This document shows, one piece after another, positions 6,460-13,285 of a DNA stretch of 14,433 bases; within the stretch, counting starts at the first letter, position 1, and every line of letters begins with the position of its first letter. The stretch spans positions 1-14,433 of the forward strand of contig JAQGLD010000170.1 of the NCBI GenBank assembly GCA_028293055.1. Direction: 5' to 3'. Source of the DNA: Alphaproteobacteria bacterium (GTDB lineage: Bacteria > Pseudomonadota > Alphaproteobacteria > Sphingomonadales > Sphingomonadaceae). The notes below the pieces were generated by a model that made no database searches, had not been told where the DNA came from, and worked only from the letters and a program-made list of their open reading frames with translations. Both the position numbers and the translations under genes were made by a program.

Positions 6460-9200
6460 TGGCGACTCGTTTCGCCTCGATCCCCGCGCGCCGCGCGATC
6501 ATCGACCGGCGCGCAGTGGCCGACCGGCTCGCTTCGGCGGATCGCGCCGAAGCGGCGATCATCCTCAAGGACGCGCTTGCCGCGGGCCGCGCGGAGATCG
6601 TCTCGCGGCTCGACGAGCGCCCTTATGCCGGGATCGAGACCGCCGCCGCCTTCGCCTTCCTCACCGACCAGATCGTCCGCCTGGTCCACGATTTCGTCAC
6701 CCAGAAGCTGCATCCGGTCCACAACCCGACCTCGGGCGAACGGCTGCTGCTGATGGCGGTGGGCGGCTATGGCCGCGGCGAGATGGCGCCGCACAGCGAC
6801 GTGGACATCGGCTTCGTCACCCCCTGGAAGCCTACCGGGTGGACCGAGCAGGTGATCGAATCGATCCTCTATCTGCTTTGGGATCTCGGCCTCAAGGTCG
6901 GCCATTCGACCCGCTCGATCGACGATGTGATCCGCATGAGCCTCGCCGATCATACCGTGCGCACCGCGATCCTCGAAGCGCGCTACGTCTGGGGCGAGGA
7001 GGCGATCTACGAAGAAGTGGCGCGGCGATTCTGGAGCGAGGTCGCCGATAATGGCGTTCGCACCTATGTCACCGAGAAGCTCGACGAGCGCGAGGCCCGG
7101 CACATCAGGATGGGCGACAGCCGCTATGTCGTCGAGCCCAACGTCAAGGAAGGCAAAGGCGGGCTTCGCGACCTGCACACTTTGTTCTGGATCGGCAAAT
7201 ATGCCTATCAGCTCGAGTCGGTCGCGGACCTGGTCGAGGTCGGCCTGCTCTCCGCCGGCGAGCTTCGCCAGTTCCAGCGCGCCGAGCGTTTCCTGTGGGC
7301 GGTGCGCTGCCACCTCCATATCGTCGCCGGCCGCGCCGAAGAGCGCCTGACCTTCGACTATCAGCGCGAGATCGCAACCCGGATGAATTATGCCGAGCGT
7401 GCGGGAATGATTCCGGTCGAACGCTTCATGAAGCATTACTTCCTGCACGCGAAGACGGTCGGAGACCTTACCGGAGTCTTCCTCGCCCATCTCGACGAGC
7501 AGTTCGCCCGCCGCGGCCGCCGCATCGGCCTGCCTGCCATCCGCCGCCGCCCGCGCAAGCTCGAAGGCTTCGTCCTCGACCGCGGCCGGCTCGCCCTTCC
7601 CGACGAGAGCTTCCTTGCCAAGGATCCGATCAGGCTGATCGAGATGTTCTCGCTCGCCGATCTCTACGGACTCGAAATCCATCCGCTGGCGATGCGAGCG
7701 GCAGCACGCGAATCGCGGCGGATCGACGCAAACCTGCGCAACGATCCGCGCGCCAACGCACTCTTCCTCGATGTGCTGACCAGTCCGCGCGATCCCGAGA
7801 CTGTGTTGCGCTGGATGAACGAGGCGGGCGTTTTCGGTCGCTTCGTTCCCGATTTCGGCCGGGTCGTCGGCCAGATGCAGTTCGACATGTATCATCACTA
7901 TACGGTCGACGAGCATTCGATCCGGGCGATCGGCCTGCTTGCCAGGATCGAGCAGGGCAAGCTCAAGGCGGAGCATCCGCTCGCCACCGCTCTGGTCCAG
8001 CGCATCTCGTCGCGCCGCACCCTCTATGTCGCGGTCCTGCTCCACGACATCGCCAAGGGCCGCGGCGGCGATCATAGCGAGCTTGGCGAGCAGATCGCCT
8101 ATGCGCTCGGCCCCCGGCTCGGCCTCACCCCGGCCGAAACCGAGACCGTCGCCTGGCTGGTGCGATGCCACCTCGTGATGTCCATGACCTCGCAGCGCCG
8201 CGACCTCTCGGATCCGAAGACAGTCCGCGACTTCGTCGGCGAGGTGAAGAGCCTCGAGCGCCTGCGGCTGCTCTATCTGCTCACCGTGGTCGATATCACT
8301 GCTGTCGGCCCGGGGACGTGGAACAGCTGGAAGGGCCAGCTGCTCGGGACATTGTTCCAGTCGGCCGAGGAGATGCTTCGGCTCGGCCACAAGGAGGAAG
8401 GCCGCAAGGAAAGGGTCTCCGCGATCCAGGACGAGCTCGGCACCCGCTTGGGCTGGAAGGCCGGGCGGTTCGCGCGCTACGCGCATCGATTCCCCGACAG
8501 CTACTGGCTGTCGGAACCGGTCCAGGTCCTCGAGCAGAATGCCGCCCTGGTCGAGGCCAGGGACGAGGAAGCGGCAGCGGCGCGAGTCGCCACCGTCGCC
8601 GACGAGGAACGCGGGGCGACCCTGGTCAGCCTCTATGCGCCCGACCAGCCCGGCCTGTTCTACCGGGTCGCCGGGGCGATCAGCCTCGCCGGCGGCAACA
8701 TCATCGACGCCCGGATCCACACCAGCCTCGACGGCATGGCGATCGACAATTTCGTCGTCCAGGATGTCGAGCGCGGGCCGTTTCGCGAGCATCGCCACCT
8801 TCGCCGGCTGGAGGAAGCGGTGCTGGCGGCGATCGCCGGACAGGAGCCGATGACCGAGCGGCTCGACGCCAAGGCTCTGCCGCTGCGCCGGGCCGAGGCG
8901 TTCACCGTCGAGCCGGCGGTGTTCGTCGACAACAAGGCATCGAGCCGGTTCACCGTGATCGAGGTCAATGCCCGCGACCGCGCGGCTTTGCTGTCGCGGC
9001 TGGCCAAGGCGATGTACGACATCAAGGCGACGATCCGCAGCGCCCATGTCGCGACGTTCGGCGAGCGCGCGGTCGATGTCTTTTATCTGACCGACGCCAA
9101 GGGCGGCAAGATCGAGGATCCCGCGAGGATCAAGGCGCTCCACGACCGGCTGATCAGCGCCGCCGGGGCGTCTTCGGCGGCAGGGCGCAAGGCGGCTTGA
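6459..9200 (+). CDS. glnD: Bifunctional [protein-PII] uridylyltransferase / uridylyl-removing enzyme
   Basis: This encodes 913 residues, typical for alphaproteobacterial GlnD. The nucleotidyltransferase domain has GGYGRGE (102-108) and SDVDIGF (Asp114, Asp116). The HD phosphohydrolase domain, which removes UMP, has VDEHSIRAI (His486) and LLHDIAKGRGGDHSELG (His529, Asp530). Two ACT domains follow, starting near 721 (TLVSLYAPDQPGLFYRVAG) and 831 (FTVIEVNARDRAALLSRLA). In this family glutamine is sensed by the ACT domains and sets the uridylylation state of the PII proteins, which control glutamine synthetase and nitrogen genes. I chose the ATG at 6459-6461, which shares its A with the mutS TGA, because AAGGA lies 9 nt upstream inside mutS and the longer open frame runs through mutS in the wrong frame. 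Translation is probably coupled to mutS. Confidence 0.97.
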   Translation: MATRFASIPARRAIIDRRAVADRLASADRAEAAIILKDALAAGRAEIVSRLDERPYAGIETAAAFAFLTDQIVRLVHDFVTQKLHPVHNPTSGERLLLMAVGGYGRGEMAPHSDVDIGFVTPWKPTGWTEQVIESILYLLWDLGLKVGHSTRSIDDVIRMSLADHTVRTAILEARYVWGEEAIYEEVARRFWSEVADNGVRTYVTEKLDEREARHIRMGDSRYVVEPNVKEGKGGLRDLHTLFWIGKYAYQLESVADLVEVGLLSAGELRQFQRAERFLWAVRCHLHIVAGRAEERLTFDYQREIATRMNYAERAGMIPVERFMKHYFLHAKTVGDLTGVFLAHLDEQFARRGRRIGLPAIRRRPRKLEGFVLDRGRLALPDESFLAKDPIRLIEMFSLADLYGLEIHPLAMRAAARESRRIDANLRNDPRANALFLDVLTSPRDPETVLRWMNEAGVFGRFVPDFGRVVGQMQFDMYHHYTVDEHSIRAIGLLARIEQGKLKAEHPLATALVQRISSRRTLYVAVLLHDIAKGRGGDHSELGEQIAYALGPRLGLTPAETETVAWLVRCHLVMSMTSQRRDLSDPKTVRDFVGEVKSLERLRLLYLLTVVDITAVGPGTWNSWKGQLLGTLFQSAEEMLRLGHKEEGRKERVSAIQDELGTRLGWKAGRFARYAHRFPDSYWLSEPVQVLEQNAALVEARDEEAAAARVATVADEERGATLVSLYAPDQPGLFYRVAGAISLAGGNIIDARIHTSLDGMAIDNFVVQDVERGPFREHRHLRRLEEAVLAAIAGQEPMTERLDAKALPLRRAEAFTVEPAVFVDNKASSRFTVIEVNARDRAALLSRLAKAMYDIKATIRSAHVATFGERAVDVFYLTDAKGGKIEDPARIKALHDRLISAAGASSAAGRKAA

Positions 9201-9241
9201 GCGGGCAGCCGGGCGAAGGCTTGTACGCTGCTCGTGCACTC

Positions 9242-9323
9242 CGTCATTCCCGCGCACGCGGGAATCCCGTTTTTCGGTGGCACAAGGAGCAGGAGCGGGA
9301 TTCCCGCTTTCGCGGGAATAACG
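9242..9323. repeat. REP-like inverted pair of palindromic units downstream of glnD
   Basis: Two 28-bp units (9242-9269 and 9296-9323) lie in opposite orientation 26 bp apart; one is the reverse complement of the other at 25 of 28 positions. Each is itself a hairpin with ATTCCCGC and GCGGGAAT arms, closing GCAC in the left copy and TTTC in the right. The whole can also fold as one long stem. The layout is that of bacterial REP/BIME elements. It starts about 40 nt after the glnD stop and may protect or end the glnD transcript. Matching copies elsewhere in the genome are expected but cannot be seen here. Confidence 0.8.
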
Positions 9324-9349
9324 AGAAAACCAGCGAAATTTCAAAGTAA

Positions 9350-9377
9350 AGGCCCCCGCCGTTGCCGGCGAGGGCCT
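9350..9377 (-). terminator. Intrinsic terminator of the TonB-dependent receptor gene
   Basis: On the minus strand a 12-bp stem closes a GCAA tetraloop and is followed at once by TTTACTTT. The arms are 9366-9377 and 9350-9361. The stem is perfect only in minus-strand RNA, where position 9356/9371 makes a G-U pair; on the plus strand the same pair is a C/A mismatch. It begins 19 nt after the receptor stop codon. Strong GC stem, GNRA loop and U-rich tail make this the best-supported terminator of the window, with its polarity clearly towards the receptor gene. Confidence 0.88.
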
Positions 9378-9396
9378 CCTCCCCCTTATCCCTCGA

Positions 9397-12246
9397 TCAG
9401 AAGCGGAAGCGAGCGGTGACTCCGTAGGTGCGCGGCTCGGCGAGGTAGCTCGAGAAGAGCTGGTTGGCCGTGCCGAAGCCCTGGGTGGCGCCGAACGCCT
9501 GGACCTGGGAGCGCGAATTGCCGCCCTGGAACGGCGTGTTGAACGCGACCTGCTGGTAATTCACATTGAACAGGTTTTGCGCCCAGAATTCGAGCGACCA
9601 GCGCTCGCCCGGCCCGCGCAGGCCGACCCTGGCGTTGACGATCGCATAGCTCTCCTGCTCCTTCTCGGGGAACAGGTCGGATCCGGTATTGTAGCCGGAG
9701 GTCATCCGGGTATCGACATAGAAGAGGGCGCTGAGCCCGCTGGTGCCGATCTTGGGTGTCCAGCTGCCCGACGCAGTCACGACATATTCCGGAGCGTTGG
9801 ACAGATCGTCGCCGGGAAGCAGGAACAGCGCCGGATCGAGCGGAGTGCCGGTGTTGCGGCCGACCAGATCCTTGCCATATTTCGTCTTCGCCCAGGTCAG
9901 CCCGGCGGTGAAGGCGACGTCGCGAACCGGATAGAGGCCGGCTTCCAGCTCGAGGCCCTGCGAGGTCACTCCGGCTTTGACATCCTTGGCGGCGCAGGCC
10001 CCGGTCGTTCCCGAAGCGTCGGAATCCGTGGTGCCGAGATCGGTGCCGCAGCCGTTGATGTTCTGCACGAGGAAGACCGAGCCGTTGAACGTGTTGAGCT
10101 GGAAGTCCTTGAACTCCTCGCGGAACAGCGCCGCGTTGAGGGTGAAGCTGTGGCGGGTCAATTTCATGCCGACTTCGTAGGAATTGACCTTCTCGGCATC
10201 GAACTGGAGGTTGGCGGTTCCGAACGGGGCGCCGCGCGAGCCGATATTGCGCGGGTCGGTCGGCGAGAAGATCGGCAGGCCGAGCGCCGAGCGGTCGAGG
10301 TTGAAGCCGCCGGCCTTATAGCCCTTCGAGAAGCTGGCGTAGGTCAGCACATTGTTGTCGAACTTGTAGGAGAGGATACCGGTGCCGCTCCACTGATGCT
10401 CGTCCCTCTTGTCCTTGAGGTGGAGCGCGTTGAGAGCGCTCGACGAATTGCCCTGGCAGGTCAGGTTGACGATGCCCTGGAGCAGCGGCTGGAGCGCTGC
10501 AGGCACCGCCGCCGAAGAGGCGCCGCCCGGTAGGAAGGGGCTGAACGTGGCCTGCTGCGCCGGGCAGAGCGTGTTGCTGTTGTTGAAATTGGCGCTGAAA
10601 TCCTTGCTCTCGTTGGTGTAGCGAAGGCCGATCGTCACGGCGAACTTGTCGGTGACATTGAAGATGTTGTGGGTGAAGACCGCCCAGTTGCGGCTCTTCT
10701 GGAAATAATCGGCATTGTTGTCGCCGACATTATTGACCGCGCTGAGGCGGTCGAGACCGCCTAGCACCACCGGCGACAGCCCTCCGAACCCGGCGCCAAA
10801 GGCGGCGCGAGCGGTCACCCCAGGCGCGACCAGGGCCGTACTCAGGCAGCCCGGATTGGCGGGGTTGCGCAGGAGCGCATTGGTGCTTGCCGTGGCGACG
10901 AGCCGGCAGGCGGCGAACGCGCCATATTGGCTGCCGAAGGTCAGATTGTCGCGCAGGTGCAGCTTCTCGTCGGCGAAATAGCCGCCGACCAGCCAGTCGA
11001 GATGGTCTCCGAAGGCCTTGCCCTGGAGCCTGAGCTCCTGGCTGAACGTCTTGAACTGCCGGAACGAATTGCCGTCGTCGGCGCGGAACAGCAGGTCGAC
11101 ATTGCTATAGTCGGTGTCCGACGGGGCGTAGGATTTATAATCGCGATAGGCGGTGATCGAAGTCAGGGTGGCGCCGCCCAGGTTCCAGTCGACCTGGCCC
11201 GACATGCCCCAGTCGCGGGTGACGCCCTGATAGGTGCGGCCTGGCGATATTGCGATCTCGCGGCTGTAGGGCGTAGCCGCGGTCGGCACGATTCCGCCGA
11301 GGCTGCGCAGCACGTCGACGATGCGGTTCGATGCCGCGACCGCGAAGTCGCCGGGAACGCCGGGGGTCGGATCTGTGGTCTCGAGCGTCGACAGATAGAC
11401 CGCGCCGCAGCAGCTTTCCTTGCGGTGCGAATAATCGCCGATCAACCGCACCGAAATCTGGTCGCTCGGCTCGTAGAGCAATTGGCCGCGGACGAAGTAG
11501 CGATTGCGGTCGTTGACCCTTTTCTCGGTGCCGCCCGTGGCGTTGACCACCTTGAGGAAGCCGTCGCGCTTGGTAACGATTCCGTCCAGGCGAAAGCCGA
11601 GGCCGGCGGTTCCGATCGGGCCGGAGAGGCCGCCGGCGAGGCGCCATTGATTGTAATTGCCGTAGCTTGCTTCGGCCATGCCCTCGAGCTCGTTGAGGTT
11701 GGGCTTCTTGCTGACGATGTTGATCAGGCCCGCCGAGGCGTTGCGCCCGAACAGGGTGCCCTGGGGCCCGCGGAGCACTTCGATCCGCTCGATCTCGCCG
11801 AGCTCGTTGAGGCCGAGGCCGGTGCGCGAGCGATAGACTCCGTCGATGAACACCGCGACCGAACTTTCGAGGCCGGGATTGTCGCCGACGGTGCCAATGC
11901 CGCGGATTCGGGCCGAACCGTTGGCCTCGGTGCCGGTCGAAGAGACGAGCAACGATGGCGCGAGCTGGTTGAGCGAGCGGATATCGGTGGCGCCGCTATT
12001 CTGCAGAGCTTCGGCCGAAACCGCGGATACTGCGAGCGGCACGTCTCCGAGCACCTGGCGGCGGCCCTGGGCGGTGACGATGATCTCGCCCTGGTCCGCT
12101 TCGTCGGCTGCGACCGGGGCCGCAGCGGGCTGATTCACCGCTCCCTGCTCGACCGGGCTCGGCGTGGTATCATTGGTCTGCGCATGGGCCGGGACCGCGG
12201 CCAGGGCGATCGCCCCAACCGACATCAGCCAAAAGGACTTCGACAT
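9397..12246 (-). CDS. TonB-dependent outer-membrane receptor, substrate unknown
   Basis: This encodes 949 residues. The signal peptide is MSKSFWLMSVGAIALAAVPAHA, probably cut after AHA (22). A Pro/Ala-rich stretch leads to a TonB box, GEIIVTA (53-59). The plug domain (about 60-182) has VPLAVSAVSAEAL, ARIRGIGT, VAVFIDGVYRSR and RIEVLRGPQGTLFGRN. The rest is a 22-strand-type beta barrel, including LTYASFSKGYKAGGFN and ending GVTARFRF with the C-terminal Phe needed for outer-membrane insertion. An ATG 15 codons upstream also exists, but this ATG is chosen because it starts the signal peptide and follows AAGGTGGAGG. Such receptors use TonB energy to import siderophores, vitamins, sugars or aromatic compounds; no transporter, regulator or enzyme gene beside it shows which. 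All eight cysteines lie in close pairs (279/280, 447/467, 561/597, 733/751). Confidence 0.94.
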   Translation of the reverse strand: MSKSFWLMSVGAIALAAVPAHAQTNDTTPSPVEQGAVNQPAAAPVAADEADQGEIIVTAQGRRQVLGDVPLAVSAVSAEALQNSGATDIRSLNQLAPSLLVSSTGTEANGSARIRGIGTVGDNPGLESSVAVFIDGVYRSRTGLGLNELGEIERIEVLRGPQGTLFGRNASAGLINIVSKKPNLNELEGMAEASYGNYNQWRLAGGLSGPIGTAGLGFRLDGIVTKRDGFLKVVNATGGTEKRVNDRNRYFVRGQLLYEPSDQISVRLIGDYSHRKESCCGAVYLSTLETTDPTPGVPGDFAVAASNRIVDVLRSLGGIVPTAATPYSREIAISPGRTYQGVTRDWGMSGQVDWNLGGATLTSITAYRDYKSYAPSDTDYSNVDLLFRADDGNSFRQFKTFSQELRLQGKAFGDHLDWLVGGYFADEKLHLRDNLTFGSQYGAFAACRLVATASTNALLRNPANPGCLSTALVAPGVTARAAFGAGFGGLSPVVLGGLDRLSAVNNVGDNNADYFQKSRNWAVFTHNIFNVTDKFAVTIGLRYTNESKDFSANFNNSNTLCPAQQATFSPFLPGGASSAAVPAALQPLLQGIVNLTCQGNSSSALNALHLKDKRDEHQWSGTGILSYKFDNNVLTYASFSKGYKAGGFNLDRSALGLPIFSPTDPRNIGSRGAPFGTANLQFDAEKVNSYEVGMKLTRHSFTLNAALFREEFKDFQLNTFNGSVFLVQNINGCGTDLGTTDSDASGTTGACAAKDVKAGVTSQGLELEAGLYPVRDVAFTAGLTWAKTKYGKDLVGRNTGTPLDPALFLLPGDDLSNAPEYVVTASGSWTPKIGTSGLSALFYVDTRMTSGYNTGSDLFPEKEQESYAIVNARVGLRGPGERWSLEFWAQNLFNVNYQQVAFNTPFQGGNSRSQVQAFGATQGFGTANQLFSSYLAEPRTYGVTARFRF

Positions 12247-12250
12247 AACC

Positions 12251-12260
12251 CCTCCACCTT
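12251..12260 (-). promoter_or_regulatory. Ribosome binding site of the TonB-dependent receptor
   Basis: AAGGTGGAGG on the minus strand ends 4 nt before the ATG at 12244-12246. It supports this start over the ATG at 12291, which has no comparable purine tract. Confidence 0.7.
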
Positions 12261-12279
12261 CTTGTTTGGCCGTGAGGCT

Positions 12280-12301
12280 AAAGAAAAGCACGGGGGGGTG
12301 C
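12280..12301 (-). promoter_or_regulatory. Hairpin plus U-run in the receptor leader (attenuator-like, weak)
   Basis: On the minus strand GCAC and GTGC (12288-12301) flank six C residues and are followed directly by TTTTCTTT, about 33 nt before the receptor start codon. The stem is only 4 bp, so the structure is weak. The same place contains a run of seven C, counting the last C of the arm. It could be a minimal pause or attenuation site, or chance. Confidence 0.25.
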
Positions 12302-12341
12302 CAGCCGAAAACCGTAGATTTCCGTATGTTTCAGGGGGTCA

Positions 12342-12368
12342 TTGCAATTCCGCAACAATCCGGTTGCG
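12342..12368. promoter_or_regulatory. Operator-like palindrome cluster upstream of the receptor gene
   Basis: CGCAAC (12351-12356) and GTTGCG (12363-12368) form a perfect 6+6 inverted repeat with a 6-nt spacer. TTGC (12342-12345) with GCAA (12352-12355) makes a second, overlapping inverted repeat. The cluster is about 96-122 nt upstream of the receptor start, in the only AT-richer part of the gap. This is where a regulator of a TonB receptor would be expected to bind. No regulator gene is present nearby, and I cannot place a convincing -35/-10 pair. Confidence 0.35.
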
Positions 12369-12446
12369 TTATGAAACTGACCAAATTCCCGGCGACGCGG
12401 GATGCCGCTACGGAATGCTGGATTCACGTGAGGTTGGCGGTTGAAC

Positions 12447-12588
12447 CCTCTCCGGCGGTCCGCGGGAGAGGAGGGCCCCAGCCGAAGGCTGGGAGGTGAA
12501 GGTCTGTACTCCAGACTCGGCAAAGACCCTCACCCCCCGCCGCTGCGCTGCGGGGACCTCTCCCGCGAAAAGCGAAAAGCGGGAGAGG
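12447..12588. repeat. About 142-bp intergenic inverted-repeat element made of several hairpins
   Basis: The element is nearly symmetric. Each half, read inwards, has a CCTCTCC...GGGAGAGG stem, then a GC-rich small hairpin, then a GGTGAAGGTCT or GGTGAGGGTCT motif near the centre. The local stems are 12447-12453/12465-12471, CCCAGCC-GAA-GGCTGGG (12477-12493), 12535-12540/12550-12555 and a perfect 10-bp stem 12557-12566/12579-12588. It lies between infC and the receptor gene, both on the minus strand, and contains no gene. Similar structured palindromes are scattered in many alphaproteobacterial genomes, which I recall but cannot check here. It may end infC transcription as well. No target-site duplication stands out. 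Confidence 0.72.
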
Positions 12589-12637
12589 CTGGAGTCTGCC
12601 GTTGACGAAGCAAAGGGAGAAAACCCTCGTGCCCGCC

Positions 12638-13168
12638 TTATTTGGGGGAAAGCACCATCAGCATCTGGCGGCCTTCCATGCGCGGATGCTGCTCGACCTT
12701 GGCGGTCTCGACCACATCCTGCTGGACCCGCTGGAGCAGGCGCATGCCGAGCTCGCCATGGGCGAGCTCGCGGCCGCGGAAGCGCAGGGTCACCTTGACC
12801 TTGTCGCCTTCGCCGATGAACTTTTGGATCGACTTCATCTTCGTACCATAATCATGGTCGTCGATGTTCGGACGCATCTTGATCTCCTTGATCTCCTGCG
12901 TCCGCTGCGACTTGCGCGCGAGATTGGCCTTTTTCTGGGCCTCGTACTTGAACTTGCCGACGTCCAGGAACTTGCAGACGGGCGGATCCGCGTTGGGGGA
13001 GACTTCGACGAGGTCCATGCCGACTGAACCGGCCTGCTCGATGGCTTCCGCGGTGAGCATGACCCCGAGATTCTCGCCATTCTCATCGATCACGCGCACC
13101 TTTGGCACGTTGATGAATTCGTTGAAGCGGGGGCCGTTTAGCGGCGGCGCGGTCGGGCGCCGAATCAT
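12638..13168 (-). CDS. infC: Translation initiation factor IF-3
   Basis: From the ATG at 13166-13168 this encodes 176 residues, normal for IF-3. The N-terminal domain has [19 protein letters not shown] and [19 protein letters not shown], then the basic linker [19 protein letters not shown]. The C-terminal domain has [19 protein letters not shown] and the [13 protein letters not shown] signature. IF-3 binds the 30S subunit, prevents premature joining of 50S and rejects wrong start codons. The ATG lacks a Shine-Dalgarno in range: AGGAG lies 20 nt upstream, but exactly 8 nt before an in-frame ATA at 13178-13180. Starting there would add M-R-P-P (180 residues). Rare start codons on infC are known in other bacteria as the basis of its autoregulation. 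thrS is immediately upstream on the same strand, so a thrS-infC operon is likely. Confidence 0.95.
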   Translation of the reverse strand: MIRRPTAPPLNGPRFNEFINVPKVRVIDENGENLGVMLTAEAIEQAGSVGMDLVEVSPNADPPVCKFLDVGKFKYEAQKKANLARKSQRTQEIKEIKMRPNIDDHDYGTKMKSIQKFIGEGDKVKVTLRFRGRELAHGELGMRLLQRVQQDVVETAKVEQHPRMEGRQMLMVLSPK

Positions 13169-13188
13169 GGGCGGACGTATAGCAATAT

Positions 13189-13193
13189 CTCCT
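13189..13193 (-). promoter_or_regulatory. infC Shine-Dalgarno, spaced for an in-frame ATA start
   Basis: AGGAG on the minus strand is followed by 8 nt and then ATA-CGT-CCG-CCC-ATG in the infC frame. An 8-nt gap is ideal for initiation at ATA, while the distance to the ATG (20 nt) is too long. An ATT, also in frame, lies only 2 nt after the AGGAG, too close to be used. Confidence 0.55.
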
Positions 13194-13285
13194 GTAGCCT
13201 TAAGTGATCCTACGTAGTGCCTCGCGGGTCCGAATAAAAGCTGAACGCGCCAGGCATGCGCTTTTTCCGAATCGGCTGTTGCGGA

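Noticed and set aside
9242..9323. Phage attachment site or insertion-sequence remnant
   Set aside because: There is no tRNA, integrase or transposase sequence nearby. The two units fit a REP pair better than terminal inverted repeats of an element.
6423..9344. A 973-codon open frame on the minus strand, opposite glnD
   Set aside because: This is antisense to glnD, which has complete catalytic and ACT motifs. It begins inside the REP-like palindromes, another sign of a chance frame.
10927..12444. A 505-codon plus-strand frame opposite the TonB receptor
   Set aside because: It is antisense to a clear receptor and reads through the receptor promoter region; no domain is visible.
12447..12588. 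CRISPR array or riboswitch in the infC-receptor gap
   Set aside because: The repeats are inverted, not direct, with no regular spacers. No known riboswitch core is recognisable.
12496..13027. Two plus-strand frames (12496-12798 and 12602-13027) near infC
   Set aside because: Both overlap infC in antisense and start within the palindromic element; their sequences are low in complexity.
13181..13285. Possible attenuator between thrS and infC
   Set aside because: Only a 4-bp GCGC pairing near a short T-run could be found, too weak to report as a feature.
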